A DNA stretch of 64,000 nt from positions 6,805,501 through 6,869,500 of the forward strand of contig NC_079487.1 in the NCBI RefSeq assembly GCF_020520425.1. Direction: 5' to 3'. The translations under genes were made by a program, and so were the position numbers. The stretch is from Spinacia oleracea (taxonomy: Eukaryota > Streptophyta > Magnoliopsida > Caryophyllales > Amaranthaceae). Positions 1 to 11,983 of the stretch are shown here, in pieces. The number at the start of each line of letters is the position of its first letter. Position 1 is the first letter of the stretch. Below the pieces are notes generated by a model that saw only the letters and a program-made list of their open reading frames with translations, ran no database searches and was not told the origin of the DNA.

Positions 1-724
1 GCTGAAGGTGGGCGAGCCCTGTCCGCTAAGGGTGGACATCCCTGAATTCGTTTTTTTCGATTTGGGAACTCGCGTGGTTTGTGACGCGATCTTGCCAACT
101 GAAGATGGGCAAGTTCCTTTTGTTCTTTGTGATTTCTCTTGAGAATTTCTCTTCATTCATTCTTGCAGGAGCGAATTCTTACGAGGGATGCTCGGATTTA
201 GTTGCAACCTGAATGTGGGTTGACAACGTGCTTAGACGGACCATTGTCTTGTGGTCATCTTCTTTCATGGTTTTGAGCTAGTCTTTATGGCTCAATTTTG
301 CCATTACCTGGGTCTTTGATTAGGGGACTATGTATAAGTATCAACGGCGACCTTTGTCTTGAGGTCGTAATCCGGTTTTATCTTTTGAGGTTATCCAAAC
401 ACGGGACTTCGTACAGTGTAGTCTGGAAATACCGTTTTAACTTTGCACACTTTCTTTTGAAATATATATTTTCTTTCGAGCCCTCAAGCATTCGTGCTTG
501 ACGGTCATTTCTTGTAAAAGAGGTTCCTTGGGGATACGCATTCTGTAATGTCCTTGATCGTGTTCGGGATTGTGCTCGTAAGTGCGAGCGATCTTTGTAG
601 TGGTGTGCTACTCTTAACAAAGTCGTGAGGTGCGACTTTCAGTAAGGAAATCGGTAATTTTCGAGTCGAATGGATGCGGCAGGGCCCAACAGAAGTTAGG
701 GCCATTTTTGAGCCTGGGTTCATT

Positions 725-780
725 TTCGGCGCCCAGGCCTAGGCGTTGAAATAATTCACGCCCAGGTGGGGCGTTAAAAC
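725..780. repeat. gcgcccag doublet, copy 1
   Basis: Two successive modules, each a gcgcccag (or cgcccag) followed closely by an inverted match ending gcgtt, with a trailing tttgggctgg. Same layout as copies at 1,804, 3,885, 6,135 and 7,936. Confidence 0.7.
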
Positions 781-1803
781 TGTTGTTTGGGCTGGTCTTT
801 TGATGACACAGTTGGCCTCTTGGAAGTTCTATGTATTTTCTTCTCTTTTGTTTTTTTCTTTATTTTTAGAACGTGATGATTTTCTTGAGAAGCCGTAGCC
901 GATTGGTGGACTACGGTGCTTGTCGTTTTGGGGCGATTATTTTAAGGAACTGTTGCTCTTAAGGCGTACAGATATTGCGATAGTTGGGCGAGTCTAAATG
1001 GCCCGAGGAACATACCTTGAGGCGTAAGACTTTGACCGCTCTTGTTGTTGTATATTTTTCCTTTTGAACGCGTTCGTGAATGTTCGATACTTAGAATGAT
1101 GATATGTATGTGCGAACGAGCGTTCATAGAATGGCCGTTGTGTGCGGTCCATTAATCAGTTTGCTTGAATCATTTTTTTTGAGCAATGACTAATTTTGAA
1201 TAGTTTGCTTAGAAGCTTGATAGGGTTCAGGTCCATCAAGCATCGTGCCATTTGCTTCGAGATTTTTTATTTTGCTATGGTCATTACGTAGCTTGGAGCC
1301 CCCAAGTATGCATGTTGGGATGCTTCCTTTTGGCGTACGATTTCTGTAGGTTCTTTCGAAAAATATGCCTTGGGGTTCCTACTCGTGTAGGTGCGAGCTA
1401 TCCCTTCCGTGGTAGGTAATATTTTGCTACCTTTAATCCTTAATGTAGAAGTCATGTGGTTTGCATTTTGAATTTGGGCGATAAGTAGTCTTCGCCTCCT
1501 GCTCTTGGCCGTGCCCGCATTAATGCAATATGCCTCACTCTTTTTTTTAGACTTGTACCGTGGGACGGTTGAACTTATGGTACGACGTAGGCTTGTGTGG
1601 CCTAACGGCGTGTCTTAGAACATTCCTTCAGGTGTTGGGATATCATTTGCATTGGAGCACTTCATCGTGCCTTGTTCAGGTGCTCGAATAAGTGTGGCAC
1701 CTTCTGCGTGGGTTTGCACGGCTTATTACTTCGTTCGATGCGAGGATTCATAGGCGTTTCTTTCTTATTTTTATATATGGGCAAAACTTGGCTAGCAGAA
1801 AGA

Positions 1804-1872
1804 TTCAGCGCCCAGGCTGGGGCGTTAAAGATATCGGCGCCCAGCTCTGGGCGTTGAAAATGATTTCTGGGT
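1804..1872. repeat. gcgcccag doublet, copy 2
   Basis: Two modules: gcgcccaggctggggcg, then a second gcgcccag..ctgggcg module, followed by gatttctggg. Each module can fold into a short GC-rich hairpin. Confidence 0.75.
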
Positions 1873-3884
1873 ATATTTTGACAGTTCTTATCCTTGATTT
1901 TTCTTTCGCTTTTGCTTTGGAACGAGGTAGACTGTGTAACGGACGCTTGTAGGGCGAGCGTTATGTGCAATAGTTTGATCGGAGTTTTGGTGACTCGCGA
2001 TTTTCAGTTACCCTTGTTAGTGGGGTGACTTTATATATTCTAAGTAGCGCTTAGAATTTGGGAGGGGTTGTAGCCATTCTAAGGTTCGTTTTACACGATC
2101 AAACCTTCGGATTATGCCCCTATGACGTATGTATAGCATTAGCGTCGAGAATTTGTGTTAAAATCGTCATTTCGAGCATTTTTAGAGTGTTTTTCTCAAG
2201 CCCCCAATTATAGCTACGGGATTGGCTTGGTGCTATAATACTTGGCATACGTTTTTACGCATTCATGGTGACATGGATCATGAATAGTTTGAACCAGACT
2301 TGTTTAGTGCGAGGTACGTTCGAGTAGTGATTTGCTACTTTTCCTGTAAATGTCGTATTGTGCGACATTGCCATGGTCAAGGTAGTCACATGTTGAAGTG
2401 TGCCTTTGACCAAAAGCTAGGTGCCTTTCTTTACCCATAATCATATTTAGAAATCTCTTGACTCAATTGCAACATTGAGATAAACGCATACTTAGCTTAA
2501 ACCAACGACACTTTATTATGTTCGAAGAAGTCTTTGAAAATCATTTGAAAATTATTTAAAATCCGAGTCCTACTGTGTACAACCCGAGGTGTCCTAGGTA
2601 AGTTGACTCATAGAAAGGTTCGTACAGGATTACATGAGTGAATCAAAATACTATTACGATTTGGGAATGCTGTCTAAGGATTTGCTGGAAGCCAGGGTGC
2701 AGGTGTCAAGATATTACTTGTGCCCGTTTGGCATATGCTTTTAGGCTTTTAGGGCCGTCTTTTCCAGAATTGCGGGAACATAAACCGTTTTCAAATTGAC
2801 TTAGATTTACTTGGTGTATGTATGCACAAAAGGTCAAGGTATACTTAGTTCTTTCCCTAGCTCTTTCATTTCAATTTTTAGCCCCCTAGTTGCTGTTATG
2901 TCTTCCCATTCATGATGCTTTCAGATTTCGATTTTAGATGCCCGTGTCACATGTCAGAGTAGGGTGAGCCTTGGTTAAGTGTCAAGTCCTATTGGCAATG
3001 TCTGATTTTTTTCAAAGGGGTTTTGCAAGCATTTGAATTACCATGAACGGGTGCCCTGAGTTCGAAGGAACGATGGGTCGACGCCGTAGAATAATCCTCT
3101 TTATTGCAAGCTTACTGCCTTTATTAGTTGTTGGCGATTATGACTGTGTCTTAATGGTGAAAGAAGGTATTTAAGCGAACGACTATGTCTAGTGGTGAAA
3201 GAAGGTCTTTAAGTGAGTTAGTTCGCTTTAGGTCAGGTCGAGTACTTTAGAGGTCATGGACGCTTGCGCTAGCCCCCATTCAATTGAGGCAAAGCGGTCT
3301 TTTGAGTCTTGGCTAAGTGCCTAGGAGTGTGAGTGCTCCTTCTTGGCAAGAGTATGTGCCCTTATTATTTTTCGATGTGTGCTCATTAATTTTGGCATCT
3401 TGACGACTTGGATTCTTCCTTTGACTTAAATTTTTCTTTCGACTTGGATTGCGAGTAATTAAATTTCAATAAGGGACTTCTATTTTTTATTCTTGTTTTT
3501 CTACAGGCTTTAATATTTTTGCAAATTGGTTGGACCGAATCATGGATTGCCTACGTATCCGCCTTAAATAGATTTCATTTGGAATCAGGTCTTGCGTAGT
3601 TCTTAGCCTAAAAATGGTTTCTCGGAATACCGATTTTAAACAAGTACGTTCTGAGGTGGAAACATATTATTTGAAACGGTAGAATAAGTGAAGTTTATTA
3701 TTATTTTAATTCGCTGCCTTGCCGTAAGCCAAAAATTTGTTTTATATTTTTTTTTGAGTACATGTATTTTTTGGTGGTACGTATGTCTGAATACGTGTTG
3801 TACCCCTCTAAGTGTTCGTTATTTTTCCGTGTATGTGCGGATAAAATGACGAGCACTTCTGGACAAAATTTTGCGAGCAGAGAG

Positions 3885-3955
3885 ATTCGGCGCCAAGGCT
3901 GGGGCGTTAAAGATTTCGACGCCCAGCTGTGGGCGCTGAAAATTATTTCTGGGCG
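3885..3955. repeat. gcgcccag doublet, copy 3
   Basis: Same two-module layout as copy 2, with a diverged first module (gcgccaag) and a trailing tatttctgggcgg. Confidence 0.75.
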
Positions 3956-4769
3956 GATCTTTTTTGGTGCGCTAAATGCTTCTTTTTCTTTTTAGACGAA
4001 CTTTTAAAGGCGCTTTGCAAAGTTTGCTTTTTTATTATTTATTATTTTTTTTGTATTTTTCATTTGTCTTCCTTTTTTACTCGTGACTCAAGACGATTTG
4101 AAAGATGGGTTGAATGAGATAGGATAATTTGTGTAGGTATTGGTCAAGCATGAGGATTACATCAACCGAAGCCAATGAATAGCATGGGGACAGCTCAAGG
4201 GTATAGGATGTATCCACACAAGTTATGTGGTCATTATGCTAATGGTGGCGTAAGAACAAGTTTGGGCTTTGGAAATAACGGGTATGACGCACGTGTCAAT
4301 GGTCGTGCGTGGTTTGCGGTTGACAACAAGTTCAAGAACAAGAGTCGAGGTAATGGTTTCTTGGGTTATGGCAATGAGAACATGGATGGGTTAAATGAGC
4401 TGAACAGGGGCCCCAGAGCGAAGGCGTCTAAGAACATAAGGATTGGAAAGGGTAGACATCGCAGAACTTTATGTAGTTTTTGTTGCATGATTTGAATTGG
4501 TTGACTCAATTCTTTTCCTTTTTTTACTTGGGTAAATTTCGCACTTTGGGAGGTACGGGCTAAGTATTTCATGGCTCGCCCTTTTCGCTCTCCCTTTTCT
4601 CTTTCTTTTTAAGTATCTCATGGCTTGCTCTTTTCGCTCTCCCCTTTCCCTTTCTTTTTTGCTTGGGATTTTTCCCCAACATAAATCCTTCAAAAATTTT
4701 TATTTGGGCTAAGAGGTAGATGGTTGTGGTCTTTGAGTCACGAGGCGAGAATGGGTGAGCCTCGTTTGG

Positions 4770-4853
4770 TAGGCCTATAGTGGACCTTTAATTTTAGTAG
4801 GCCTAGGATGGACCTTTAATTTTAGCAGGCCTAGGGTGGACCTTTAAATTGTC
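4770..4853. repeat. 28-bp tandem repeat, three copies
   Basis: The phrase aggcctag..tggaccttta recurs at 4,771, 4,799 and 4,827, a period of 28 bp, with few substitutions. Confidence 0.8.
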
Positions 4854-6134
4854 TTACTTTGCAAGCGTATTTAGTCGTTTCTTAAAATGTGCAAATAGCG
4901 TAGATTCAAAATGTTGTTTTTACTTTATTGAAATTTAACGAAAGAATTACATCGAAAATAATTTTTTTGATTCTTTTCAGATTCTAGTTTTCGGGATTTA
5001 ATTGGAAGTTGTGATTTAGACTCGAACTTTCATTAATTTTTCTGATTATAACCCGTGTATGAATACAAGGAGGTGGCCTAGACTCAAAATAATGACGTGG
5101 CGTAAGCCTATAATACTTGACCAAGCGACTCTCAGACTTAGGCTAATTGGACCATAACTTTTGTTGGTTGACACTTTAGATTTTAACCCTTGGGTGTTCA
5201 TTTGTCATGCGCCATTTTGCTTAATGTTGGCAAGGTAGTTAGTTGGGGAGATCGAATTTTTATTTTTGCAAGACTAGAATCATTAGTGCGGCTTCTCTCT
5301 TAGCGTGTATTGCTTTACCCCAATGGTAGCCTTATGGTATGCCGATTTGGGTATTTTCATGGTTGGTCATGTTGCATTCATGGAAAATCTTTTAGTCCGT
5401 ACTTGGTAGTATTTCAAGGAGCGAGTGACTCGAGAGGACTATGATAGTCGTGACCCAATGTGATTATAAGCCTTGGGGCCATTAATTTTTTCTTTGCCAA
5501 TGGTATTAACACCTTAAGTTCACTTTGGGTGTTGTGCGACTATGGGGGAATGATTTCCAGAATGTGACCGTTTCCATTTTGCAAATAATATAATATATTC
5601 TTTTTATTGAGAGAGAGTATTGAGGCCGTGGATTCCTAGCAAGGGATGACAATTACATATGGGTGCTTATTGATTTAAATGTTAGGAAGGGAGACTCAAT
5701 ATGGTTTAACCTTTTAACTTGCAGAACGACACCAAGCATTAGGACCGATTCTATGGATAAGACAACTAAGACTTAGGATTTAGATTGTACTTCGGCATAG
5801 CCTAGTCTAGACTCGGATTTATTTATTTTTTACTTGAACATTTATTTTTCTTGAAGACTTCATTCGAACATTATTTTTTGAATACTTTGCCCATGTGACA
5901 TTCAAGGTCGTTTAATTAGCATGCTCGGTTTTGGTGCCGAGCATTGTCGTCGTAGGAGGCCTAACAACGACACAAAGAGTTATTTATTTTTATCTTTTTG
6001 TCGCTTTTAGAATCGAGTGCCTTTTCATACGCCCTTGCAGCAATTTTTACGAAAAGTTTTTTTTTTTGCTACGTGTTTTTTTTTTAACGCGGGCACCGAG
6101 GCTGCTGTGCCTGACCAAAAGGCCAGGTAGCAAC

Positions 6135-6200
6135 TTCAGCGCCCAGCAGTGGGCGTGAGAAATTTCGGCGCCCAGCCAGGGGCGTTGAAAATGCGTCCCT
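6135..6200. repeat. gcgcccag doublet, copy 4
   Basis: Two gcgcccag modules separated by gaaatttcg, then aaaatgcgtccctggctgg, matching the layout of copies 1-3 and the LTR copy. Confidence 0.75.
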
Positions 6201-6969
6201 GGCTGGTTCTCGTTTTCTGTTTGCGTATACTTTTGTTTTTGCGACTTTAATTTTGCGTGCTTGCCTTATAACGTCCTTTACGCGTTGTGCAGCGTTTGTG
6301 GGATTCGTTACAGGCCATCCCGAATGTCGCTTTTTTTTTGTGGCGATCGTTCGGGTTTGCGGAACACGTATTTTGGTATAACTCTTTGGCAAATTGGTTT
6401 ATGAATGTTTGGACAATTTTTAAGGTCGTTGGTTTTTCTAGGACAGTTTGTTATACACAATCATATATTTCGCTACACATAACTAACATTCCATCATGAG
6501 GCAATAATAATATGTCATGTAGTTTATGATAGGCTTCTATGGGTAGTTATTTGCGCCTGGCTTGGTACCGCTTCTATCGCAGATCCAACACATGCCCCGG
6601 TCGAGGTAGTGTCTTCAACAGACGAATTTCGTCCCAGAAGGCCAACCCGCAAGTGCAAGCCAAGGGGGCATGCAGGCGAGAGGGACCTAATGGGCAAGCG
6701 ATTGGGTTTGGGACGGGTGTACTACTAGCGAAAGTGCCAAGTGGACAACATTCGAAGCGTATGCACCCCCCGGTTGGCGATGGGTATCCTTAGTCCCAAA
6801 TCCCGAGATGAAACACCAAGGGAGCCGAGATTCGTTATGCGGTTCTGTCCGTTCACATTAATATGCTGATTTTCAGGTCGTCCCAACTTGATTGGGAAAT
6901 AAACGCGGGGTAGAATCGTTTCACCCTTCGGCTATTTTGATTACCTACAAGCACGAGTATTTCCTTCAC

Positions 6970-6989
6970 TATCCCCAGTGGAGTCGCCA
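6970..6989 (-). promoter_or_regulatory. Primer-binding site, tRNA-Arg type
   Basis: Read on the minus strand this is TGGCGACTCCACTGGGGAT, which pairs with the 3' end of a plant tRNA-Arg (ACG) plus CCA (known tRNA sequence recalled, with one mismatch). It abuts the LTR edge at 6,991 with a one-base gap and fixes the element's orientation as minus. Arg primers are known for Ogre-like Ty3/Gypsy elements. Confidence 0.75.
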
Positions 6990-7935
6990 CTGTGAGGGGG
7001 TCAAAAAAGCACGAGGCTAATGCGTGACCTTGTCCCTCGTGGGTGTGACGACGCTTCTTTTTGTCAAATCAAGTGTAATTGGATTTCCTGTGAGTTTACA
7101 CCCAATTGACTAGTAATATAGGAGTCGCCATTCAGTTTTTAACGACAATGAGAAAAACTGACAAAACCCGGTTATCGTGACATAAAGGGAGTGCAATTAT
7201 GTTTGACCACGACGGCCGTAGGTTCCCTTGTGATCCCTGGTGGTGGGGATCGCTCAACGTACACCCGCAGGGTAGAGATTGAGGGTTCGGGGGACTGTAA
7301 CTAACGAGAGGAGTACTCGCTCTTCGATAACTCCAGAGGCAGGATATCCTTACTAGCTCAGCATAAATAATTGAAGGGACATGCGTTAACTATTAAACTA
7401 ATCTGAGTTGATTTTAATAATATGCAACATATAGTACTAGATCGAGCGCGATTATCTGATTTAGATTGTTTTAAGGGACCTAGCATGATAATCCAATTTC
7501 CCAAAAATATCATATTTATAAAGCGTGATCGAACAATCAGATTTAGTTAGTTTAACAGTTCATAAAAGGGCAAGGAAAGCATTTAAACCATGGAAAAGGG
7601 ACACATTACGACGCACCCTTGAGAGGTGCGTCACGGTTCTCAGAAAACTAACGACTTTGACTTTGCTATTTCTCCTTTTATTTAACGAATCTCAAATTAT
7701 GGGACGGGATACGTTCTGTTCGATTTATGGATCGATTGCGACAGAACGCGTGATCAGTTTTGCAGCGTGAGGCTTAGGCTTAGGGGTTTAGAGTCAATAC
7801 TCAGAATATAATTGTGTGTTGTGTGTTCTTTTCACGTCGAACTTAAGGGTCTATTTATAGGAAAGCGTTTCGTGGAAAGATAGAATTACAGAACTCTAAT
7901 CCACGAGGAATTAGGAAAAAACACGTACCAGGTAT

Positions 7936-8005
7936 TTTCAGCGCCCAGGCCTGGGCGCCGAAGATTTCGGCGCCCAGAGCGAGGCGTTGAAAATAGGGTC
8001 TGGGC
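7936..8005. repeat. gcgcccag doublet, LTR copy
   Basis: Contains the perfect 18-bp palindrome gcgcccaggcctgggcgc at 7,941-7,958, a second gcgcccag module, then ggtctgggctg. It is the best conserved copy of the dispersed motif and lies within the LTR. Confidence 0.8.
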
Positions 8006-8880
8006 TGTTTTTCTTAGTCAGATTCGGATTCCTAGAATCCGGAGTATTTGAGATTTAATTGAGTCCTTTAGTGCGTATTAACCTTGTGACGGGATGCGTC
8101 TGGGCCCACTACTACAAAAATGGGCAAAGAGACCCGTCCAAAATGGCATAAGAGACCTCCTCTAAGGGGGTCTCTAGATGGGGGGGTCTCTTTTGAAAAG
8201 AGACCCCCTCATAGAAAGGGGGTCTGTTTGTTAAAAACTAGAGACCCCTCACGTAAGAAAGGGGGTCTCTTATGTCAAGTTGACCGGAAATATTTTAGAA
8301 GGGAATGAGACCCCTTATTAGAGATATCGGATCTGTTAGTTAAAAAAATTCAGACCCCATATATAAGATACGGGGTCTCTTTGAATTTTTTTAATATTTT
8401 TTTTCCAATAATCTCAGACCCCGTATGTAAGATATGGGGTCTCTTTGATTTTTATAATATTTTTTTAGCTCAGACCCCATATGTAAGATATGGGGTCTCT
8501 TTGATTTTTTTAGTATTACACCTAAAGAGCCCTTTTTATACATAACGGGTCTCTTTTCATTTATGGTTTTAAAAAATAAAAAAATTCTACAATAACAGGT
8601 ATTTAAACCTGTAGTTTACACGCTAAACGTGTAGTTTACATATCTAAACCTACATCTGCTGCATGCTTCACCCCTGTTGCTACAATATTTTGTAATAATT
8701 CCATAATAATCCATATTATTACCAAAAGTTATATTTCACACAAGTAATGCTCAAAGCGCAAAAGATTTACATTAATTGTAATTTCCATAAACTTAAAAGT
8801 TTGACATCGTAAAACAAAAAGTTCTAAAATCTAATCATTCACACCAATTTACCGATAATTGGAATCTGAAACTCATGGAG

Positions 8881-8995
8881 TTATTTCCATACATTATCTT
8901 TGTTTTCTTCGTCTGCATCTTTCTTGAGCAAATACTCGACCCACATGTCTCTAACCTCATCAAACATTTTTCGATGAATAAGTTTCTTGAGAAAA
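8881..8995 (-). CDS. Exon-like terminal fragment inside CACTA A, unknown product
   Basis: On the minus strand a consensus acceptor (ttatttacag) is followed by an open frame reading FLKKLIHRKMFDEVRDMWVE, then a charged tail and stop at 8,881. The good acceptor, acidic/basic composition and stop suggest the last exon of a gene carried by the element. I do not recognise the family. Upstream exons were not resolved in the AT-rich 9-11 kb stretch, where the GGCGG-rich DNA near 11,000-11,060 would be close to its 5' end. It may be a non-functional element gene or a captured host exon. Confidence 0.35.
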
Positions 8996-9471
8996 CTGTA
9001 AATAAGTAAACATAATTAGTATTATTTAAGCAAATGCATAGTTAGTATTTGTTAGAAAAGAAATAACTCCTCCAAACTATAAGAAATTATTGAATTTTGA
9101 TTCATATGGTTTTTCTAAGTAACCATCTCAAACAAAATTAGACATTTATGAATTCTGATCATCTCAGATTCTCCTAAACAAGAAAACAAAATTCTTATAT
9201 AACAAATGGCATGTTATCTCTAACTACTACAAGAAAACCAGCAATACAAACATGCACCGCTGATCAATAACAACAAAATCGAACAAGTTATGCTCAGTCA
9301 GATTAGCAATTTTACTAAAACGAAAAATAACAAATAAATACAAGAAACTTTTTGGGTAGCAAAGGTTATAAATCCAGAACAGGCCAATATTCTTTACACT
9401 TGTTTGAACTAATTAAACTAATAGTAGAACTAATTGATGCAATCAGGGGACTGACAAATAGCTAAATATAG

Positions 9472-10124
9472 AAAAGATGCAAAGTTAACGATCATTCCAA
9501 GAAAAAACAGGATGTAAACTCCCAAATTAACAATCTCATCATGACCTTTCATCCTAAACCAAAGCATACTTATCATTGCTTGGGAAGCCACTCTGCTAAT
9601 ACAGGGATTACTAATTACTTTCACCTTCTTGAATACCTATATTTTCCTTTCATAACATAACTTAGCCAAATTTCTGGTTCAATCTCTTAGTTGTGCATAA
9701 TGACGTCATTAAACTCTACCAAAAAATCAAATCTACTAAAAAATATGGTGTCCTAAAAGGTGTCAAGAGACCCATTAGAATGAAATGTAAAGTTCATTTT
9801 CTTCATAGTTAAAAAGATGCAAAGTTAACGATCATTCCAAGAAAAAACAGGATGTAAACTCCCAAATTAACAATCTCATCATGACCTTTCATCCTAAACC
9901 AAAGCATACTTATCATTGCTTGGGAAGCCACTCTGCTAATACAGGGATTACTAATTACTTTCACCTTCTTGAATACCTATATTTTCCTTTCATAACATAA
10001 CTTAGCCAAATTTCTGGTTCAATCTCTTAGTTGTGCATAATGACGTCATTAAACTCTACCAAAAAATCAAATCTACTAAAAAATATGGTGTCCTAAAAGG
10101 TGTCAAGAGACCCATTAGAATGAA
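9472..10124. repeat. Direct duplication of ~313 bp inside CACTA A
   Basis: 9,472-9,784 and 9,812-10,124 are almost identical at a constant 340-bp offset, separated by a 27-bp spacer. The second copy drifts off at tgaatatg versus tgaaatg. It indicates a recent local duplication after or during formation of the element. Confidence 0.9.
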
Positions 10125-11983
10125 TATGTTATCACAACTAGCAATTGATTAAGCAAGAAAGGGAAACTACTAAAAGAAATGGTGCAACTACACGTCTACA
10201 ACAACAAAACCAATAGAGAATTTGAATCAAATAATGCCAACAACTCGGTTTATACACAATCCCTTATAGCACCGTTCTTTCTCCCTTTCTCTAACATAAA
10301 TTTGACAATCATTAGACAAATAATTACTAAAGCTTATATATTCTTGTTGCCAAAATTCACTTATTTAGCTAATAATGTATCTCAAGTCAACCAAGTTTAG
10401 AAAATTGATAAAACCCTTTAATCAAACTACGAAGCTTGAGTTGAATCATTACCCGACTTTATGCAAATTCAACAATTCTGAAGCAAACACCTTCCTTCTG
10501 ACAATCACTTCAACCCTAAGCGTTTGTATTTCCTGAAACCTTGTAGCATGTTAAGAAATTAGGCAACTCGTTTATGTGCTGCAAACCATTTCTCCTTATC
10601 TTTCTTAATTCAGAACCATAGAGTTGAAAACTCAAACAAACCCTAATTTTCATCCATGGGAAAGATATGTACAGTGAGAGACAAGAGGTATTAGGGGGAA
10701 GGCAGAGAGTAAGGACCAAAGGATACCCAAAAATATCAAAAATTATTCATTTTGGCATTTTATCAAGCACTTAGTGTGCAACTCAATAACATAACTTCAC
10801 TGCTTAAAGAAAATCGAAACAATCAAAGAAATTAACAACATTCAATAAATCCCTACTCAACAAGCAATTAATAACAACCAATCTGTGATAATTTGAAAAC
10901 CTAACATAAGAACTCATCCCAAAACCCTAATTTTTAAAACCCAAAGCAAAAAAACTTACCCACGTTAATGTAAGCGGTGAAATTGATCGTGTAAGCAACT
11001 AATAGGCGGTGATAGGTGGCGGAAGGTACTGGCGGTGGGGCGGAGGAGGGAGAGGAAGCAGTGGTTGGATCAATAGAGATTGCGATTCAATGTAGCTATT
11101 CACGAACTACTCTAATATTATAGTCAAATTAGAGAAAACTAAATTATGAGGAGGAGAGAGGAAGAGAGATGAAGGATGATGAATGAAGATCTACCATTGT
11201 TGCTGAAGTTTTGCGAGGAGAGAGAACGTGAGATCGATGAGTAGAGAATGAGGATTTATTTCATCAGTTTTGAGTTGTGAGGTGAGAGAAGAAAAGTTTA
11301 GAACCTTAGTGAAATTAGGACTCTAGTTTCTTTAAAATGGAGTGGGGCCAGTGAAGGAGAAGAGACCCGTGGTCTCACTTATGGGGTTTGATCACCTTCA
11401 TTTTTTTCTTCATGGTGGGCCCATCGAAAATTGGAGACCCGTTGGCAAATATAAAGGGTCTCCTCCTTTTTATAATTGATGTGGTATGCGGGGCCTAGTA
11501 CACCTTAGAGACCCGTTATCTCTAATATTAGATCCCTTGTATTAAAGAGACCCGTTATGTCTACCAATAGGTCTTTTCTTAAGGGTCTCTTTGCTCATTT
11601 TTGTAGTAGTGGCCCGTTACGAACTCTAGGCTCGTTAGGATTTTAATTAATACGTGACTCTTACTTTCGAATCATATTAGGAATAGGATTCTCTCGCAAT
11701 TTCTATCTCATTTAGGATTTATGTTGGAGTGCAACACCTAATTCTGACAGTTTTCTATCTGTTATGACTTGCCACTTTTAACAACTACCTATTACGGCAG
11801 TTACTATTTTTAGCAGGTTTCCATAAATAGCAGGTTTCTATAAATAGCAGGTTTCGGGTGAAATAAAAAGGGGATTTGAGATTCATTATTTTATAGGAGA
11901 TGTGTTGTCAAGTGGAGATTTATGTTTTCATCATCGAACCTTTCCCTTTCGGGAATGGGGACAAAATTAAGTAGGTGTCTACA

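Larger units (their letters stand above)
1..6990 (-). mobile_element. Internal leader region of an Ogre/Tat-like LTR retrotransposon (partial)
   Basis: About 7 kb with no open frame above ~106 codons on either strand and no recognisable gag, protease or polymerase. It lies immediately inside the LTR at 6,991 and next to a tRNA-Arg-type primer site on the minus strand, so on the minus strand it is the region downstream of the 5' LTR. Long non-coding or ORF1-bearing leaders are known in the Ogre/Tat lineage of Ty3/Gypsy. It holds several degenerate short repeats, including paired gcgcccag hairpin motifs, a 28-bp triplet repeat and a duplicated pyrimidine-rich stretch near 4,569-4,660. Coding domains, if any, lie outside the window. 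The lineage call is inference from primer site and architecture. Confidence 0.6.
8107..11611. mobile_element. CACTA (En/Spm) element A, non-autonomous
   Basis: Ends are near-perfect inverted repeats of about 29 bp starting CACTACTACAAAAATG, with a 3-bp target duplication gcc at 8,104-8,106 and 11,612-11,614. Joining the flanks restores a continuous LTR sequence. Subterminal zones (8,120-8,560 and 11,350-11,600) are packed with gagaccc/gggtctc motifs in both orientations, the arrangement of transposase-binding sites in CACTA elements. The 3.5-kb body has no TNP2-type transposase frame. A short exon-like frame is on the minus strand (8,881-8,995), and a 313-bp segment is duplicated in tandem. 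It must be moved by a transposase from elsewhere. Confidence 0.9.
6991..11983 (-). mobile_element. 5' LTR of the Ogre/Tat-like element, split by a CACTA insertion
   Basis: On the minus strand the LTR begins TGTAGACACC (11,983) and ends CCCCCTCACA (6,991), the usual TG..CA ends, directly followed by the tRNA-Arg primer site. Removing the 3,505-bp CACTA insert and its 3-bp TSD copy leaves about 1.49 kb. The LTR contains one gcgcccag doublet, tying it to the internal region on its left. It is inserted in the hAT transposase gene: the flanking base run starting at 11,984 (gtagt) would be one copy of the 5-bp TSD, but the other lies outside the window. Non-coding. Confidence 0.7.

Noticed and set aside
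4175-4495. 106-codon Gly/Asn-rich frame
   Set aside because: No domain or homologous feature recognised, lies in non-coding leader of the retrotransposon and on its antisense strand.
6539-6793. 84-codon frame with GC-richer codons next to the primer site
   Set aside because: It lies on the plus strand, opposite to the element's orientation, with no recognisable domain; probably chance in a GC-richer leader patch.
8120-8520. CRISPR-like array of regularly spaced gagaccc/gggtctc repeats
   Set aside because: Spacing is irregular, repeats occur in both orientations and sit inside CACTA ends; the genome is plant nuclear.
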